Below are positions 40,456 through 50,173 of a stretch of 64,000 nt of DNA, piece after piece. Under the pieces are notes generated by a model. The model saw only the letters and a program-made list of their open reading frames with translations. It was not told the DNA's origin and searched no databases. How positions within the stretch are numbered: the first letter of the stretch is position 1; each line of letters begins with the position of its first letter. The stretch is from positions 62,001 to 126,000 of the forward strand of contig NZ_QJUM01000003.1 in the NCBI RefSeq assembly GCF_004327355.1. The letters are read 5' to 3'. The position numbers and the translations under genes were made by a program. The stretch is from Phytopseudomonas dryadis (GTDB lineage Bacteria; Pseudomonadota; Gammaproteobacteria; Pseudomonadales; Pseudomonadaceae).

Positions 40456-41508
40456 ATGTCCGATACCGCCTCGCCCAAACCCGTTGCCAGTGGCGAAAAA
40501 TTCCGCACGGCTCAGGGTATCACCGCCATCAAGGACGGCCAGAAGCGCCGGGCCTCGGCCGAACCCCAGGTATTCGAACCCAAGCCCAGCTGGCTGCGGG
40601 TGAAAGCGCCCAGCGGTAGCCGCTTCGAAGCCGTCAAGCGCAATGTCGGCGAGCACCGCCTGAGTACCGTTTGCCAGGAATCGCACTGCCCGAACATCGG
40701 CGAGTGCTGGTCCAATGGCACGGCCACCATCATGCTGATGGGCTCGGTGTGCACCCGCGCCTGCCGTTTCTGCGCCGTGGACACGGGCAACCCGAACGGC
40801 TGGCTGGATCGGGAAGAGCCGGAGAATACCGCCAAGTCGGTCGAGCTGATGGCGCTGCGCTACATCGTCCTGACCTCGGTGGATCGCGACGACCTGGCCG
40901 ATGGCGGTGCCGCGCACTACGCCGCCTGTGTCCAGGCCATCAAGGCGCGTACGCCGCAGGTGGTCGTGGAAGCCCTGACCCCCGACTTCGATGGCGACCT
41001 GCAGGCCATCGAGCGCGTGGTCGATTCCGGCCTGGAGGTGTTCGCCCAGAACGTCGAGACGGTGAAGCGCCTGACCCATGTCGTGCGCGACCCGCGCGCC
41101 GGCTACGAGAAGACCCTGCGGGTGCTGGAACATGCCAAGCGCCACCGCCCGCAAGTGATCACCAAGACCAGCCTGATGGTCGGCCTGGGCGAGAGCGACG
41201 AGGAAATCTTCGAAACCCTGGACGAACTGCGCGCCATCGGCGTGGACATCGTCACCCTCGGCCAGTACCTGCAGCCGACCCGCCATCACCTGCCGGTCAA
41301 GCGCTGGGTGAGTCCCGAGGAATTCAACCGTTACCGCGAGATCGGCCTGCAGAAGGGCTTCATGGAGGTCGCCGCCGGCCCCCTGGTGCGCTCCAGCTAC
41401 CGGGCCGATCGCGTGTTCGAGAAGAACAACCTGGGCCTGGCGGCACCGGTCGCGGTTCCGGGGCAGAGCGTCGCCGAGAACCTGATCCCGGCGCTGAACC
41501 TGAATTGA
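40456..41508 (+). CDS. lipA: Lipoyl synthase
   Basis: A 350-residue radical-SAM enzyme that inserts sulphur into octanoyl groups. It carries both cysteine sets: C-X4-C-X5-C ([12 protein letters not shown]) for the sacrificial cluster and CTRACRFC for the SAM cluster, plus the C-terminal RSSYRA motif serine. The ATG at 40456 gives the family-like N-terminus. It converges with lipB, whose product supplies the octanoylated substrate. Confidence 0.96.
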   Translation: MSDTASPKPVASGEKFRTAQGITAIKDGQKRRASAEPQVFEPKPSWLRVKAPSGSRFEAVKRNVGEHRLSTVCQESHCPNIGECWSNGTATIMLMGSVCTRACRFCAVDTGNPNGWLDREEPENTAKSVELMALRYIVLTSVDRDDLADGGAAHYAACVQAIKARTPQVVVEALTPDFDGDLQAIERVVDSGLEVFAQNVETVKRLTHVVRDPRAGYEKTLRVLEHAKRHRPQVITKTSLMVGLGESDEEIFETLDELRAIGVDIVTLGQYLQPTRHHLPVKRWVSPEEFNRYREIGLQKGFMEVAAGPLVRSSYRADRVFEKNNLGLAAPVAVPGQSVAENLIPALNLN

Positions 41509-41559
41509 CACCCCATTACACCTTCGGCTGATCCGGGATTGGCATTCATTGCCTGATAT

Positions 41560-41590
41560 GTAGCCTGGGTGGAGCGCAGCGATACCCGGG
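41560..41590. repeat. Copy of the GTAGCCTGGGT repeat at the lipA/lipB junction
   Basis: A 31-bp copy beginning GTAGCCTGGGTGGAGCGCAG and ending GATACCCGGG, the single-arm form of the repeat at 24677-24747 and 26286-26318. It lies between two convergent genes. Confidence 0.75.
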
Positions 41591-41613
41591 ACGGTTGCTA
41601 CACTCGCTTGCCG

Positions 41614-42249
41614 TCATCCCATGACCGGGCTATAGCCCAGCCGCTGGCGCAGGGCCTGCTCGAGGCACTGCGCCACTTCGTCGAAACGCGGCGGCGTCTC
41701 GAGCAGGTCCCTCAGTTGCACCATTTGCAACCCGGCATAACCACAGGGATTGATGCGCCGGAATGGCGACATGTCCATGTCCACGTTGAGCGCCAGGCCG
41801 TGGAACGAGCAGCCATGGCGAACCCGCAGCCCCAGCGAGGCGATCTTCTCGCCATTGACGTACACCCCGGGGGCATCCGCCCTGGGCGCCGCCTCGACGC
41901 CATGAGCGGCCAGGACATCGACCAGGCTCCGCTCCATCGCCGTGACCAGCTCACGCACGCCCAGCCCCAGGCGGCGCAGATCCAGCATCAGGTAGGCGAC
42001 CAGTTGGCCGGGGCCGTGGTAGGTGACCTGCCCGCCACGCTCGACCTGCACCACCGGAATGTCTCCAGGCGCCAGCAGGTGCTCGGGCTTGCCGGCCTGC
42101 CCCTGGGTGAACACGCCGGGGTGTTGCAGCAGCCAGATTTCGTCGGCGCTCCGTTCGTCGCGCTCGGCGGTGAGACGCCGCATCGCCTCCAGGGTCGGCA
42201 GGTAGTCCACCACCCCGAGATGGCGCACGATGAGTTCGGCCGAGGCCAC
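41614..42249 (-). CDS. lipB: Octanoyltransferase LipB
   Basis: A 211-residue enzyme that moves octanoate from ACP to lipoyl domains. [22 protein letters not shown], the catalytic-lysine segment [13 protein letters not shown] and the catalytic-cysteine segment RINPCGYAG are all present. It follows the ybeD-like gene with one shared base and converges with lipA. In many gammaproteobacteria lipB and lipA are read in the same direction. Confidence 0.95.
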   Translation of the reverse strand: MASAELIVRHLGVVDYLPTLEAMRRLTAERDERSADEIWLLQHPGVFTQGQAGKPEHLLAPGDIPVVQVERGGQVTYHGPGQLVAYLMLDLRRLGLGVRELVTAMERSLVDVLAAHGVEAAPRADAPGVYVNGEKIASLGLRVRHGCSFHGLALNVDMDMSPFRRINPCGYAGLQMVQLRDLLETPPRFDEVAQCLEQALRQRLGYSPVMG

Positions 42250-42527
42250 TACAGCACCATGTGCACACGACCGGTGGCACGCAGGTCGACGTGAATCGCC
42301 TGCAACTGCTCGACGCCGGTGGCCGTGATCAGCACCTGTACGGAGAGGAAGCGGCCATTGCGGCTGTCGCGCGCCACCAGGGTGGTGGTGTCGAGATCGG
42401 GCGCATGGCGCTGAATCACCTCGACCACCAGGTCGGCGAAGCCGTCGCCGGCTTCGCCGATCACCTTGATCGGATAGCGCTCACAGGGGAATTCGATTTT
42501 CGGGGCTTGAACGTCGGTATCGGTCAT
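42249..42527 (-). CDS. ybeD: YbeD-like DUF493 protein
   Basis: A 92-residue protein of the DUF493/YbeD family, with [18 protein letters not shown] and the [18 protein letters not shown] block. The fold is ACT-like and the role is unknown, perhaps regulatory for the lipoate genes beside it. The ATG at 42527 is chosen to give the family length. Its stop shares one base with the lipB start, and the element at 42606-42852 separates it from dacC. Confidence 0.9.
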   Translation of the reverse strand: MTDTDVQAPKIEFPCERYPIKVIGEAGDGFADLVVEVIQRHAPDLDTTTLVARDSRNGRFLSVQVLITATGVEQLQAIHVDLRATGRVHMVL

Positions 42528-42605
42528 GGCGGTTACTGCAGGCTTTTCGCCTGTCCAATGCAAGACGCCCTCAGGTCGAGGACGTCCATGATTTAAAACC
42601 AGATT

Positions 42606-42852
42606 AGAACCTGTTCATGATATTGCGAGCTAGAGCCATGCAAGGCCTAGGCGGCCCCACAAAAACAAGCGAGGAAGCGGACTGGGCTCGCATTCGAGTT
42701 TACGTGCTGTAAATGAGCATAACTCGCTTCGCTCGCCCCTTCGGGGCCGCACTTAAAGTGCGTTAGCCGCAAGCGGCCTTCCGACCGGGCTGGCGATCCA
42801 GCTTGTTTTCAACGCAGCAGGGCCGACGCGCAGCAAATCATGGACGGGTTCT
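42606..42852. mobile_element. MITE-like element with 16-bp terminal inverted repeats
   Basis: A 247-bp gene-free element bounded by AGAACCTGTTCATGAT on the left and ATCATGGACGGGTTCT on the right; the ends are inverted repeats matching at 14 of 16 positions. The interior has internal dyads (for example CGCCCCTTCGGGGC near 42737) and no frame of note. No target-site duplication is clear. The right end touches the first base of the dacC stop triplet. With the 78 bp to its left it fills the gap between ybeD and dacC. Confidence 0.6.
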
Positions 42853-44027
42853 CAGTTGAACAATCCGTAGAAGAACAGACGAATGCTATCCCACAGGCGG
42901 CGGAAGAAACCACCTTCCTCGACGGCTTCCAGGGCGACCAGATCGGCGCTGTGCACCACCTGATCGCCCATCTTCACCTCGACCTTGCCGATCACGTCAC
43001 CCTGATTGACCGGTGCGACGATCTGCGGGTCGAGGCTCATGCTGGCCTGCAGTTTCTCCAGTTGGCCCTTGGGCAGGGTCAGGGTCAGGTCCTTGGCCAG
43101 ACCGGCCTTGACCTGGCGCGCGACGCCCTGCCAGACCGGCGCCTGGGCCAGTTCGGTGCCTTTCTGGTAGAAGGTGCGGGTCTCGAAGAAACGGAAGCCG
43201 TAGGTCAGCAGCTTCTGGGTTTCGGCCGCGCGGGCCTGTTCGCTGTCGGTGCCGAATACGGAAGTGATCATGCGCGCGCCATCGCGCACGGCGGAGGCGA
43301 CCAGGCAGTAGCCCGCTTCCTGGGTGTGGCCGGTCTTGAGGCCGTCGACCGTGCGATCACGCCACAGCAGCAGATTGCGGTTGGGCTGCTTGATGTTGTT
43401 CCAGAGAAATTCCTTCTGCGAGTAGATGGCGTAGTGCTCGGCGTCCTCGTCGATGATCGCGCGCGCCAGGATCGCCATGTCGTGGGCGGTGGAGTAGTGC
43501 TCCGGATGCGGCAGGCCGGTGGAGTTCATGAAGTGGCTGTTCTTCATGCCCAGGCGCTCGGCGGTGGCGTTCATCATATCGGCGAAGGCATCTTCACTGC
43601 CGGCGATATGCTCGGCGATGGCGATGCTGGCGTCGTTGCCGGACTGGATGATGATGCCGTGCAGCAGGTCGTCCACGGAGGCCTGGCTGTTCAGCGGCAG
43701 GAACATGGTGGAACCGCCCGAGGCCGCGCCACCGGTGCGCCAGGCATGCTCGCTGATGGTCACCATGTCCTGCTCGCCGATCTTGCCGTTGCGAATCTCC
43801 AGGGTGGCGATGTAGGCGGTCATCAACTTGGTCAGGCTGGCCGGGGGCAGGCGCTGGTCGCCATTGTTCTCGACCAGGATGCTGCCGCTGGCGGCGTCCA
43901 TCAGAACATAGGACTTGGCCGCCAGCTGCGGCGGTGCCGGAACCACCGTCTGATCGGCCCAGGCGGCGGAAGCGCCGAGCAGCAGAAGTGACAGGAAAAG
44001 GCGTTGCGCAAAGCTGGTGATATTCAT
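42852..44027 (-). CDS. dacC: D-alanyl-D-alanine carboxypeptidase (PBP5/6 type)
   Basis: A 391-residue low-molecular-weight PBP that trims pentapeptides. Signal peptide 1-24, then the catalytic motifs S-X2-K (PASLTKLMT), S-X-N (IQSGNDASIA) and K-T-G (DGLKTGHTQEAG), the C-terminal beta domain and the amphipathic membrane anchor RRLWDSIRLFFYGLFN. The ATG at 44027 fits the signal peptide. It follows rlpA and closes the cell-shape cluster. Confidence 0.95.
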   Translation of the reverse strand: MNITSFAQRLFLSLLLLGASAAWADQTVVPAPPQLAAKSYVLMDAASGSILVENNGDQRLPPASLTKLMTAYIATLEIRNGKIGEQDMVTISEHAWRTGGAASGGSTMFLPLNSQASVDDLLHGIIIQSGNDASIAIAEHIAGSEDAFADMMNATAERLGMKNSHFMNSTGLPHPEHYSTAHDMAILARAIIDEDAEHYAIYSQKEFLWNNIKQPNRNLLLWRDRTVDGLKTGHTQEAGYCLVASAVRDGARMITSVFGTDSEQARAAETQKLLTYGFRFFETRTFYQKGTELAQAPVWQGVARQVKAGLAKDLTLTLPKGQLEKLQASMSLDPQIVAPVNQGDVIGKVEVKMGDQVVHSADLVALEAVEEGGFFRRLWDSIRLFFYGLFN

Positions 44028-44085
44028 CCGTCTCTCGAAGTCGCTGATGGTCGAACAGGCCCTTGCGGGCATGTGTAGGTGTGAT

Positions 44086-44112
44086 CGTCATCCGCTCGAC
44101 AGGCGGATGACG
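44086..44112. terminator. Hairpin between rlpA and dacC
   Basis: A perfect 10-bp stem CGTCATCCGC/GCGGATGACG with a 7-nt loop in the 148-bp gap between rlpA and dacC. There is no T tract on the minus strand, so it may only reduce read-through or shape the dacC leader. Confidence 0.45.
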
Positions 44113-44175
44113 CCACTGCTTAGTCAGGCGGCCGACCGATAAGTTGCCGGGCAGGCGTCACGCCCGCCTCCCCTC

Positions 44176-45198
44176 TCAGTCCGCCTTGACCAGGGTCGGT
44201 TGTCCCAGGTTGGCCAGGCGAATGCTGTCACGCACTCGGTCAGCCTCGCCCTGGCTGCTGATCGGCCCCAGCCGTACGCGGTGCAGTATCTGCTGGTTGC
44301 GCACCACTGAGTTGATGAACACCGGCGCATTCACCGACTCGCTCAACTTGGCCTTGAGCAGCTCCGCAGCGTCGGGATTGGCGAAGGCTCCCACTTGGAG
44401 ATACAGGCCAGAGGCTGCGGCTGAATCGTTTTTTTTTGAGTCGATCTGCACCGGCACGGTGGCGGCCGCGTGCTGCTGGGGCGGCGGCGAATACTGCTCG
44501 AGCGGCGCGCCGACCGGCTGCGCCTGCGGCTGGGCCACCGGCGCCGGCTGCGCCTTGGCCATCTGCGGCTGGCTCAGCACCATGGGCACCGGGCGCCCCT
44601 GCTGCGCCCACCACTCCGTCGGGTCGATGCCCTCGACCCGGACCTGGGCGGTGCCGCGCTCGGCATAACCGAGCTTCTTCGCCGCGGCGAAGGACAGGTC
44701 GATGATGCGGTCGGAGTAGAACGGCCCGCGGTCGTTGACCCGCAGGATCACGCTCTTGCCGTTCTCCAGGTTGGTCACGCGCACGTAGCTGGGCAGCGGC
44801 AGGGTCTTGTGCGCGGCGGTCATGCCATACAGGTCGTAGGCTTCGCCGTTGGCCGTGGCCTGGCCATGGAACTTGGTGCCGTACCAGGACGCCGGGCCCA
44901 CCGCCTTGTAGCGGCGGGCATCGCTGATCGGGTAGTACTGCTTGCCGAACACCACGTAGGGACTGGCCTTGACCGGCCCGTAATGGGGCATGGGAATGGC
45001 GTCCTGGATCTTCGACACGTCGACGTCCCACCAGGGCGCGCCATCCTTGTGCGGACGGTTGAAGTCGGCAGGCCCGGAGATCGAGCCGCCGGACGGCGTC
45101 GGCGCGCTGGTGGTGGTGGGCGCGCGGCTGGAGGAGCAACTCGCCAGCAGCAGCGCGACGACGCCGCAAGCGGCCAGTTTGAACGGCAGGCCGGTCAT
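44176..45198 (-). CDS. rlpA: RlpA septal lytic transglycosylase lipoprotein with SPOR domain
   Basis: A 340-residue lipoprotein (lipobox LLLASC near residue 21). The double-psi beta-barrel catalytic domain covers about residues 90-190 (GPASWYGTKFHGQATANGEAYD, VRVNDRGPF-like VILRVNDRGPF, IIDLSFAAAKKLG), followed by a Pro/Gln/Ala-rich linker and a C-terminal SPOR domain (LYLQVGAFANPDAAELLKAKL) that targets denuded septal glycans. RlpA cleaves such glycans to separate daughter cells in P. aeruginosa. A run of nine A's encodes Lys-Lys in the linker just before the SPOR domain. The start overlaps the sltB1 stop as ATGA. Confidence 0.94.
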   Translation of the reverse strand: MTGLPFKLAACGVVALLLASCSSSRAPTTTSAPTPSGGSISGPADFNRPHKDGAPWWDVDVSKIQDAIPMPHYGPVKASPYVVFGKQYYPISDARRYKAVGPASWYGTKFHGQATANGEAYDLYGMTAAHKTLPLPSYVRVTNLENGKSVILRVNDRGPFYSDRIIDLSFAAAKKLGYAERGTAQVRVEGIDPTEWWAQQGRPVPMVLSQPQMAKAQPAPVAQPQAQPVGAPLEQYSPPPQQHAAATVPVQIDSKKNDSAAASGLYLQVGAFANPDAAELLKAKLSESVNAPVFINSVVRNQQILHRVRLGPISSQGEADRVRDSIRLANLGQPTLVKAD

Positions 45199-46208
45199 TG
45201 ATTGGCACCTCGGGCTTGAACCAGCAATTCGGACAATTGATTGACCGCCATGGCATACATCACGCTGCGATTGTAGCGGGTGATGACGTAGAAGTTGGGC
45301 AGACCCAGCCAATACTCGGCGCCTTCGGCGCCCTCGAGGCGGAAGGCCGTCACCGGCAGATCATCGCTCAACGCATCGGCGCTCGACCAGCCCAGGCGGC
45401 GCAGCTCGCCGACGTTCTTCTCCGGATCCAGACCGCTGCTCAGGCCCTGCTCGGCCTGCTCGCCCTTGACCGAGGCCCGGCTGGCCACCGGCTGCCCCGG
45501 CTGCCATTTATGGCGCTTGAAGTAGCTGGCGACACTGCCGATGGCGTCCACCGGGTTGCTCCAGATGTTGATGTGGCCGTCGCCGTCGAAATCCACGGCG
45601 TAGGCGCGAAAACTGCTCGGCATGAACTGTGGCAGGCCCATGGCGCCGGCATAGGAACCTTTCAGGCTGGCTGGATCGACCTGCTCCTCGCGCGCCAGCA
45701 TGAGGAACTCGCGCAGCTCCTTGCGGAAGAACGGCGCCCGCGGCGGGTAGTCGAAGGCCAGGGTGGACAGCGCATCGACCACCCGGTAGTTGCCGGTATT
45801 GCCGCCGTAGGAGGTTTCCACGCCGATGATGGCGACGATGATCTCGGCCGGCACGCCATATTCCTGCTCGGCGCGGGCCAGGGCCTCGGCGTGCTGGTTC
45901 CAGAACGCCACGCCGTTTTTGATGCGCGCATCGGTGATGAAGATCGGCCGGTATTCCTTCCACGGCTTGACCCGCTCGGCGGGCCGCGAGATGGCATCGA
46001 GAATCGCCTGCTTGCGTTCGACGCCGGCGAACAGGGTCGTCAGCTGCTCGCTGGCGAAACCGTAGTCGCGGGTCATTTCGTCGATGAACGCGTTCACCGA
46101 CGGCGAGTTCTCGTAAGCGCCGGCGACCACAGGTTGTGCCGCTCCGAGCAGGCCGGCCAGAGCCAGCCAGTGTGCATGCCGTGCAGCCCAGCCACGCAGT
46201 GTGTGCAT
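45195..46208 (-). CDS. sltB1: MltB-family lytic transglycosylase SltB1
   Basis: A 337-residue MltB/SltB enzyme with an N-terminal signal peptide (LALAGLLGAAQPVVAGAYE) and no obvious lipobox. The catalytic Glu is in IIGVETSYGGNTG; GAMGLPQFMPSSFR and DFDGDGHINIW follow. It lies in the pbpA-rodA-sltB1-rlpA operon, so a peptidoglycan-cutting role in elongation is likely. It overlaps rlpA by 4 bp and starts 17 bp after rodA. Confidence 0.93.
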   Translation of the reverse strand: MHTLRGWAARHAHWLALAGLLGAAQPVVAGAYENSPSVNAFIDEMTRDYGFASEQLTTLFAGVERKQAILDAISRPAERVKPWKEYRPIFITDARIKNGVAFWNQHAEALARAEQEYGVPAEIIVAIIGVETSYGGNTGNYRVVDALSTLAFDYPPRAPFFRKELREFLMLAREEQVDPASLKGSYAGAMGLPQFMPSSFRAYAVDFDGDGHINIWSNPVDAIGSVASYFKRHKWQPGQPVASRASVKGEQAEQGLSSGLDPEKNVGELRRLGWSSADALSDDLPVTAFRLEGAEGAEYWLGLPNFYVITRYNRSVMYAMAVNQLSELLVQARGANQ

Positions 46209-46225
46209 TGAATACCTAACCCCAA

Positions 46226-47377
46226 TCAAGCCTGAGCGATCCACTTACGGTGTGTGTGGATGGACATCAGAATTCCGAACCCCGACAACAACGTGATCAA
46301 CGACGTGCCGCCATAACTGATAAACGGCAGTGGAACCCCCACTACCGGCAATAGACCGCTGACCATGCCGATATTGATGAAGACATAGACGAAGAAGGTC
46401 ATGGTCAAGCCACCGGCGAGGAGCTTACCGAACAGTGTCTGCGCTTGCACGGTAATCACCAGACCGCGTGCAATCAACAGGATGTACAAAAGTAGCAACA
46501 GACAGACACCCACCAGGCCGAACTCTTCGGCGAGCACGGCGATGATAAAGTCCGTGTGGCTTTCCGGCAAAAAGTCCAGGTGCGACTGGGTGCCGAGCAG
46601 CCAGCCCTTGCCCAGCACGCCGCCGGAGCCGATCGCGGCCTTGGACTGGATGATGTTCCAGCCGCTGCCCAGCGGATCGCTCTCGGGGTTGAGGAAGGTC
46701 AGTACGCGGCGCTTCTGGTAATCGTGCATGACGAACAGCCACATGCCCACCGCGATCGGCACCACGGCCGCCACGGCGCCGGCGATCCAGCGCCATTGCA
46801 GGCCGGCGATGAACAGCACGAAGCCGCCGGAGGCGAGGATCAGCATCGAGGTGCCCAGATCCGGCTGCAGCAGGATCAGCACGAAGGGCGTGACGATCAG
46901 GCCGAGGCTGACGCAGACGTGCTTGAGGTTCGGCGGCAGGCTGCGCTTGGCCAGGTACCAGGCCAGCGTGGCCGGCATCAGGATCTTCATGAATTCCGAC
47001 GGCTGGAAGCGGATCACCCCGGGAATGTTGATCCAGCGCGTGGCGCCCATGGCGTTGTGGCCCATGACGTCGACCACCACCAGCAAGCCGACCCCGCACA
47101 GGTAGCCCAGGGGCACCCAGCGCGCCATGAAGCGCGGTTCGAACTGGGCGATGACCAGCATGGCCACCAGGCCGATGCCGAACGAGGTGGCCTGCTTCAT
47201 CAGCAGGTCGAGGTTCTTGCCGCTGGCCGAATAGAGGATGAACAGGCTGCCGGTGGCCAGCAGCAACAGCAGCAACAGCAGGATGCCGTCGATGTGCAGG
47301 CGCTGCAGCAGGCTGGAACGGCGGCGCAGCACGTCTTCGTTGGACAGCGTACGGTCGAAACTGCTGCTCATGCTCAT
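46226..47377 (-). CDS. rodA: RodA SEDS peptidoglycan glycosyltransferase
   Basis: A 383-residue integral membrane protein with about ten helices. SEDS hallmarks include GATRWINI, FQPSEFMKI, QPDLGTS and the C-terminal LPFISYGGTSLI. RodA polymerises glycan for elongation together with PBP2. The start overlaps the pbpA stop as ATGA; Met3 is a possible alternative start. Confidence 0.95.
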   Translation of the reverse strand: MSMSSSFDRTLSNEDVLRRRSSLLQRLHIDGILLLLLLLLATGSLFILYSASGKNLDLLMKQATSFGIGLVAMLVIAQFEPRFMARWVPLGYLCGVGLLVVVDVMGHNAMGATRWINIPGVIRFQPSEFMKILMPATLAWYLAKRSLPPNLKHVCVSLGLIVTPFVLILLQPDLGTSMLILASGGFVLFIAGLQWRWIAGAVAAVVPIAVGMWLFVMHDYQKRRVLTFLNPESDPLGSGWNIIQSKAAIGSGGVLGKGWLLGTQSHLDFLPESHTDFIIAVLAEEFGLVGVCLLLLLYILLIARGLVITVQAQTLFGKLLAGGLTMTFFVYVFINIGMVSGLLPVVGVPLPFISYGGTSLITLLSGFGILMSIHTHRKWIAQA

Positions 47378-49278
47378 GGGAGCTTGACCTCTGCGTTGAG
47401 GGGCGCGTTCGCGCTCGGGGTCGCGTACTCGGCCTTGAGCTGGCCGTTCTCGTCGAGCAGCCAGGCGTCCATCACCTGCTTGACCACCGGCGCCCCGACG
47501 CCGGAGCCCGACTCGCCGTTCTCGACCATCACCGCCACCACGATCTGCGGATTCTCCGCCGGGGCGAAGCCGACGAACAGGGCGTGGTCGCGATGGCGTT
47601 CCTGCACCTTGTTGCGGTCGTACTTCTCGCCCTGCTTGATCGCCACCACCTGCGCGGTCCCGCTCTTGCCGGCGATGCGGTAGGCGGCACTGTCGCCCAC
47701 CTTGCGCGCCGTGCCGCGGGCGCCGTGCATCACCTGTTCCATGCCGAGGCGCGCGTAATCCCAGGCCTTGGGATCGCGCAACACGATATCGGGTATCGGG
47801 TCGCTGTCATGGGGCAGCCGTCCGTCGACGGTCTTGGCCAGGTGCGGACGGATCCACTTGCCGCGGCTGGCCACCAGCGCCGTGGCCTGGGCCAGTTGCA
47901 GCGGCGTGGTCTGCATGTAGCCCTGGCCGATGCCCAGGATCAGGGTTTCCCCGGGGTACCAGGGCTGCCGGTAACGGGCGCGTTTCCAGTCGCGCGAAGG
48001 CATCAGGCCGGCGGTTTCCTCGAACATGTCCAGCGACACGCGCTGACCGAGGCCGAAACGGCTCATGTAGTCGTGCAGGCGGTCGATGCCGAGCTTGTGC
48101 GCCAGGTCGTAAAAATAGGTGTCGTTGGAACGCATGATCGCCAGGTTGAGGTCCACCCAGCCATCGCCGCTGCGGTTCCAGTTGCGGTACTTGTGGCTGT
48201 GGTTGGCCAACTGGTAGAAGCCGGGGTCGAACACCCGCGAGCTCGGCGTGACCACCCCGGCGTCCAGCCCGGCCACCGCCACCATCGGCTTGATGGTCGA
48301 GCCGGGCGGGTACAGGCCGCGCAACACCCGGTTGTACAACGGCCGGTCGATGGAGTCACGCAGGTCGGCGTAGGCCTTGAAGCTGATGCCGGTGACGAAC
48401 GGGTTGGGGTCGAAGCTGGGCTGGCTGACCATGGCCAGCACTTCGCCGGTCGACGGCTGGATCGCCACGATGGCGCCGCGGCGGCCGCCCAGGGCGGCTT
48501 CGGCCGCTTCCTGCAGGCGTACGTCCAGGGTCAGCACGATGTCCTTGCCGGGTACCGGGTCGGTGCGGTTGAGCACGCGCAATACGCGGCCGCGGGCGTT
48601 GGTCTCGACTTCTTCGTAACCGACCTTGCCGTGCAGCTGGTCCTCGTAGAAGCGTTCGATGCCGGTCTTGCCGATATGGTGGGTGCCGCTGTACTCCACC
48701 GGATCGAGCTCCTTGAGCTCCTTCTCGTTGATGCGCCCGACGTAGCCGACCGAATGGGCGAAGTGCTCGCGCTGCGGGTAATGACGCACCAGTTGCGCGA
48801 CCACCTCGACCCCGGGCAGGCGGAACTGATTGATGGCGATGCGGGCGATCTGCTCCTCGCTCAGCTCGAACAGCACCGGCACCGGCTCGAACGGCCGCCG
48901 CCCCTGGCGCACGCGCTTCTCGAACAGTTCCCGCTCGTCGGCGCTCAGTTGCAGCACTTCGACGATCACGTCCAGCACCTGTTCCCAGTCGCCGGCGCGC
49001 TCGCGGGTCAGGGTCAGGCTGAAGCTGGGCCGGTTATCGGCGATGATCACCCCGTTGCGGTCGTAGATCAGCCCGCGGTTCGGCGGAATCGGCTGCACAT
49101 GGATGCGGTTGTTCTCGGCCAGGGTCGAGTGATAGTCGTACTGCACCACCTGCAGGTAGTACATGCGCGCCACCAGCAGGCCGGTCAGCAGCAGAAAGAA
49201 CAGCCCACCGACCAGCGCACGCTTGCGGATCAGGCGCGCGTCCTTTTCGTGGTCTTTGAGGCGGATCGGCTGGGGCAT
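47374..49278 (-). CDS. pbpA: Penicillin-binding protein 2 (transpeptidase)
   Basis: A 634-residue class B PBP with one N-terminal membrane helix (about residues 22-42), a pedestal domain and a transpeptidase domain with S-X2-K (PPGSTIKPM, near residue 328), SND (MRSNDTYFY) and KSG (AGKSGTAQ). It cross-links the wall made by RodA. The ATG at 49278 gives the usual MPQPIRLKDHEKD N-terminus. It is 13 bp downstream of rlmH and overlaps rodA by 4 bp. Also called mrdA. Confidence 0.95.
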   Translation of the reverse strand: MPQPIRLKDHEKDARLIRKRALVGGLFFLLLTGLLVARMYYLQVVQYDYHSTLAENNRIHVQPIPPNRGLIYDRNGVIIADNRPSFSLTLTRERAGDWEQVLDVIVEVLQLSADERELFEKRVRQGRRPFEPVPVLFELSEEQIARIAINQFRLPGVEVVAQLVRHYPQREHFAHSVGYVGRINEKELKELDPVEYSGTHHIGKTGIERFYEDQLHGKVGYEEVETNARGRVLRVLNRTDPVPGKDIVLTLDVRLQEAAEAALGGRRGAIVAIQPSTGEVLAMVSQPSFDPNPFVTGISFKAYADLRDSIDRPLYNRVLRGLYPPGSTIKPMVAVAGLDAGVVTPSSRVFDPGFYQLANHSHKYRNWNRSGDGWVDLNLAIMRSNDTYFYDLAHKLGIDRLHDYMSRFGLGQRVSLDMFEETAGLMPSRDWKRARYRQPWYPGETLILGIGQGYMQTTPLQLAQATALVASRGKWIRPHLAKTVDGRLPHDSDPIPDIVLRDPKAWDYARLGMEQVMHGARGTARKVGDSAAYRIAGKSGTAQVVAIKQGEKYDRNKVQERHRDHALFVGFAPAENPQIVVAVMVENGESGSGVGAPVVKQVMDAWLLDENGQLKAEYATPSANAPLNAEVKLP

Positions 49279-49291
49279 CGGCGACTGCTGG

Positions 49292-49759
49292 CTATTTGTG
49301 ATAAGGGTGGCCGGACAATACCGTCCAGGCACGATAGAGCTGCTCGCCGACCAGTATCCGCACCAGCGGATGCGGCAAGGTCAGCGGCGACAGCGACCAG
49401 CGCTGCTCGCTGCGCGCCTGGACCTCCGGCGCCAGCCCTTCCGGGCCACCGACCATGAGGTTGACGGTACGCGCATCCAGGCGCCACTTGTCCAGTTCGA
49501 CCGCCAGTTGCTCGGTGCTCCAGGGTCGCCCTTCGACTTCCAGGGTGACGATGCGTTCCCCCGGCTGCACCTTGGCCAGCATGGCCTCGCCCTCCTGACG
49601 GATCATCCGTGCCACGTCGGCATTCTTGCCACGCGTGGTCAGCGGGATTTCCAGCAGTTCCAGGGACAGCTCCGCGGGCATGCGCTTGGCATACTCCTGC
49701 CAGCCATCCTCGACCCAGCGCGGCATGCGCGAACCGACCGCGATCAATTTGATACGCAC
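49292..49759 (-). CDS. rlmH: 23S rRNA pseudouridine-1915 N3-methyltransferase
   Basis: A 155-residue SPOUT methyltransferase with the knot motifs MVGGPEGL and [21 protein letters not shown]. It methylates pseudouridine 1915 of assembled 70S ribosomes. The start is a GTG at 49759 giving (M)[12 protein letters not shown], the family N-terminus. It follows rsfS by 12 bp, a widely conserved pairing. Confidence 0.95.
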   Translation of the reverse strand: MRIKLIAVGSRMPRWVEDGWQEYAKRMPAELSLELLEIPLTTRGKNADVARMIRQEGEAMLAKVQPGERIVTLEVEGRPWSTEQLAVELDKWRLDARTVNLMVGGPEGLAPEVQARSEQRWSLSPLTLPHPLVRILVGEQLYRAWTVLSGHPYHK

Positions 49760-49771
49760 CGCGGCAAGCCC

Positions 49772-50146
49772 TTACTCGCGCTCGCTGCCTTGCTGCGCGC
49801 GGCTCTGCTCGGCGCCCTGCCACAGGCGCTCGAGGTCGTAGAACTGACGCGCGGTCGGCAGCATGACGTGCACGACGATGTCGCCCAGGTCGAGCAGCGC
49901 CCACTCGCCGCTGTCCAGGCCTTCGCTGCCGATCGGCCGCACGCCCTGCTCCTTGACCTTTTCCAGCACGTTATCGACCAGCGATTTGACGTGGCGGCTC
50001 GAGGTACCGCTGGCGATCACCATGAAATCGGTGATGCTGGTCTTTTCCCGCACATCGATGGTGGTGATGTCCTGCGCCTTGATCTCTTCCAGTGCCGCGA
50101 TGGTCAGTTTGACCAGGTCTTCGCTGAGCATGTCTTGGTTCTTCAT
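49772..50146 (-). CDS. rsfS: Ribosomal silencing factor RsfS
   Basis: A 124-residue protein with the family core [31 protein letters not shown] and [16 protein letters not shown]. It binds uL14 and blocks subunit joining when nutrients are low. It lies 27 bp after nadD and 12 bp before rlmH. Confidence 0.95.
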   Translation of the reverse strand: MKNQDMLSEDLVKLTIAALEEIKAQDITTIDVREKTSITDFMVIASGTSSRHVKSLVDNVLEKVKEQGVRPIGSEGLDSGEWALLDLGDIVVHVMLPTARQFYDLERLWQGAEQSRAQQGSERE

Positions 50147-50173
50147 AAGTAACTCGTTTGCCTCGTGTCCGGT

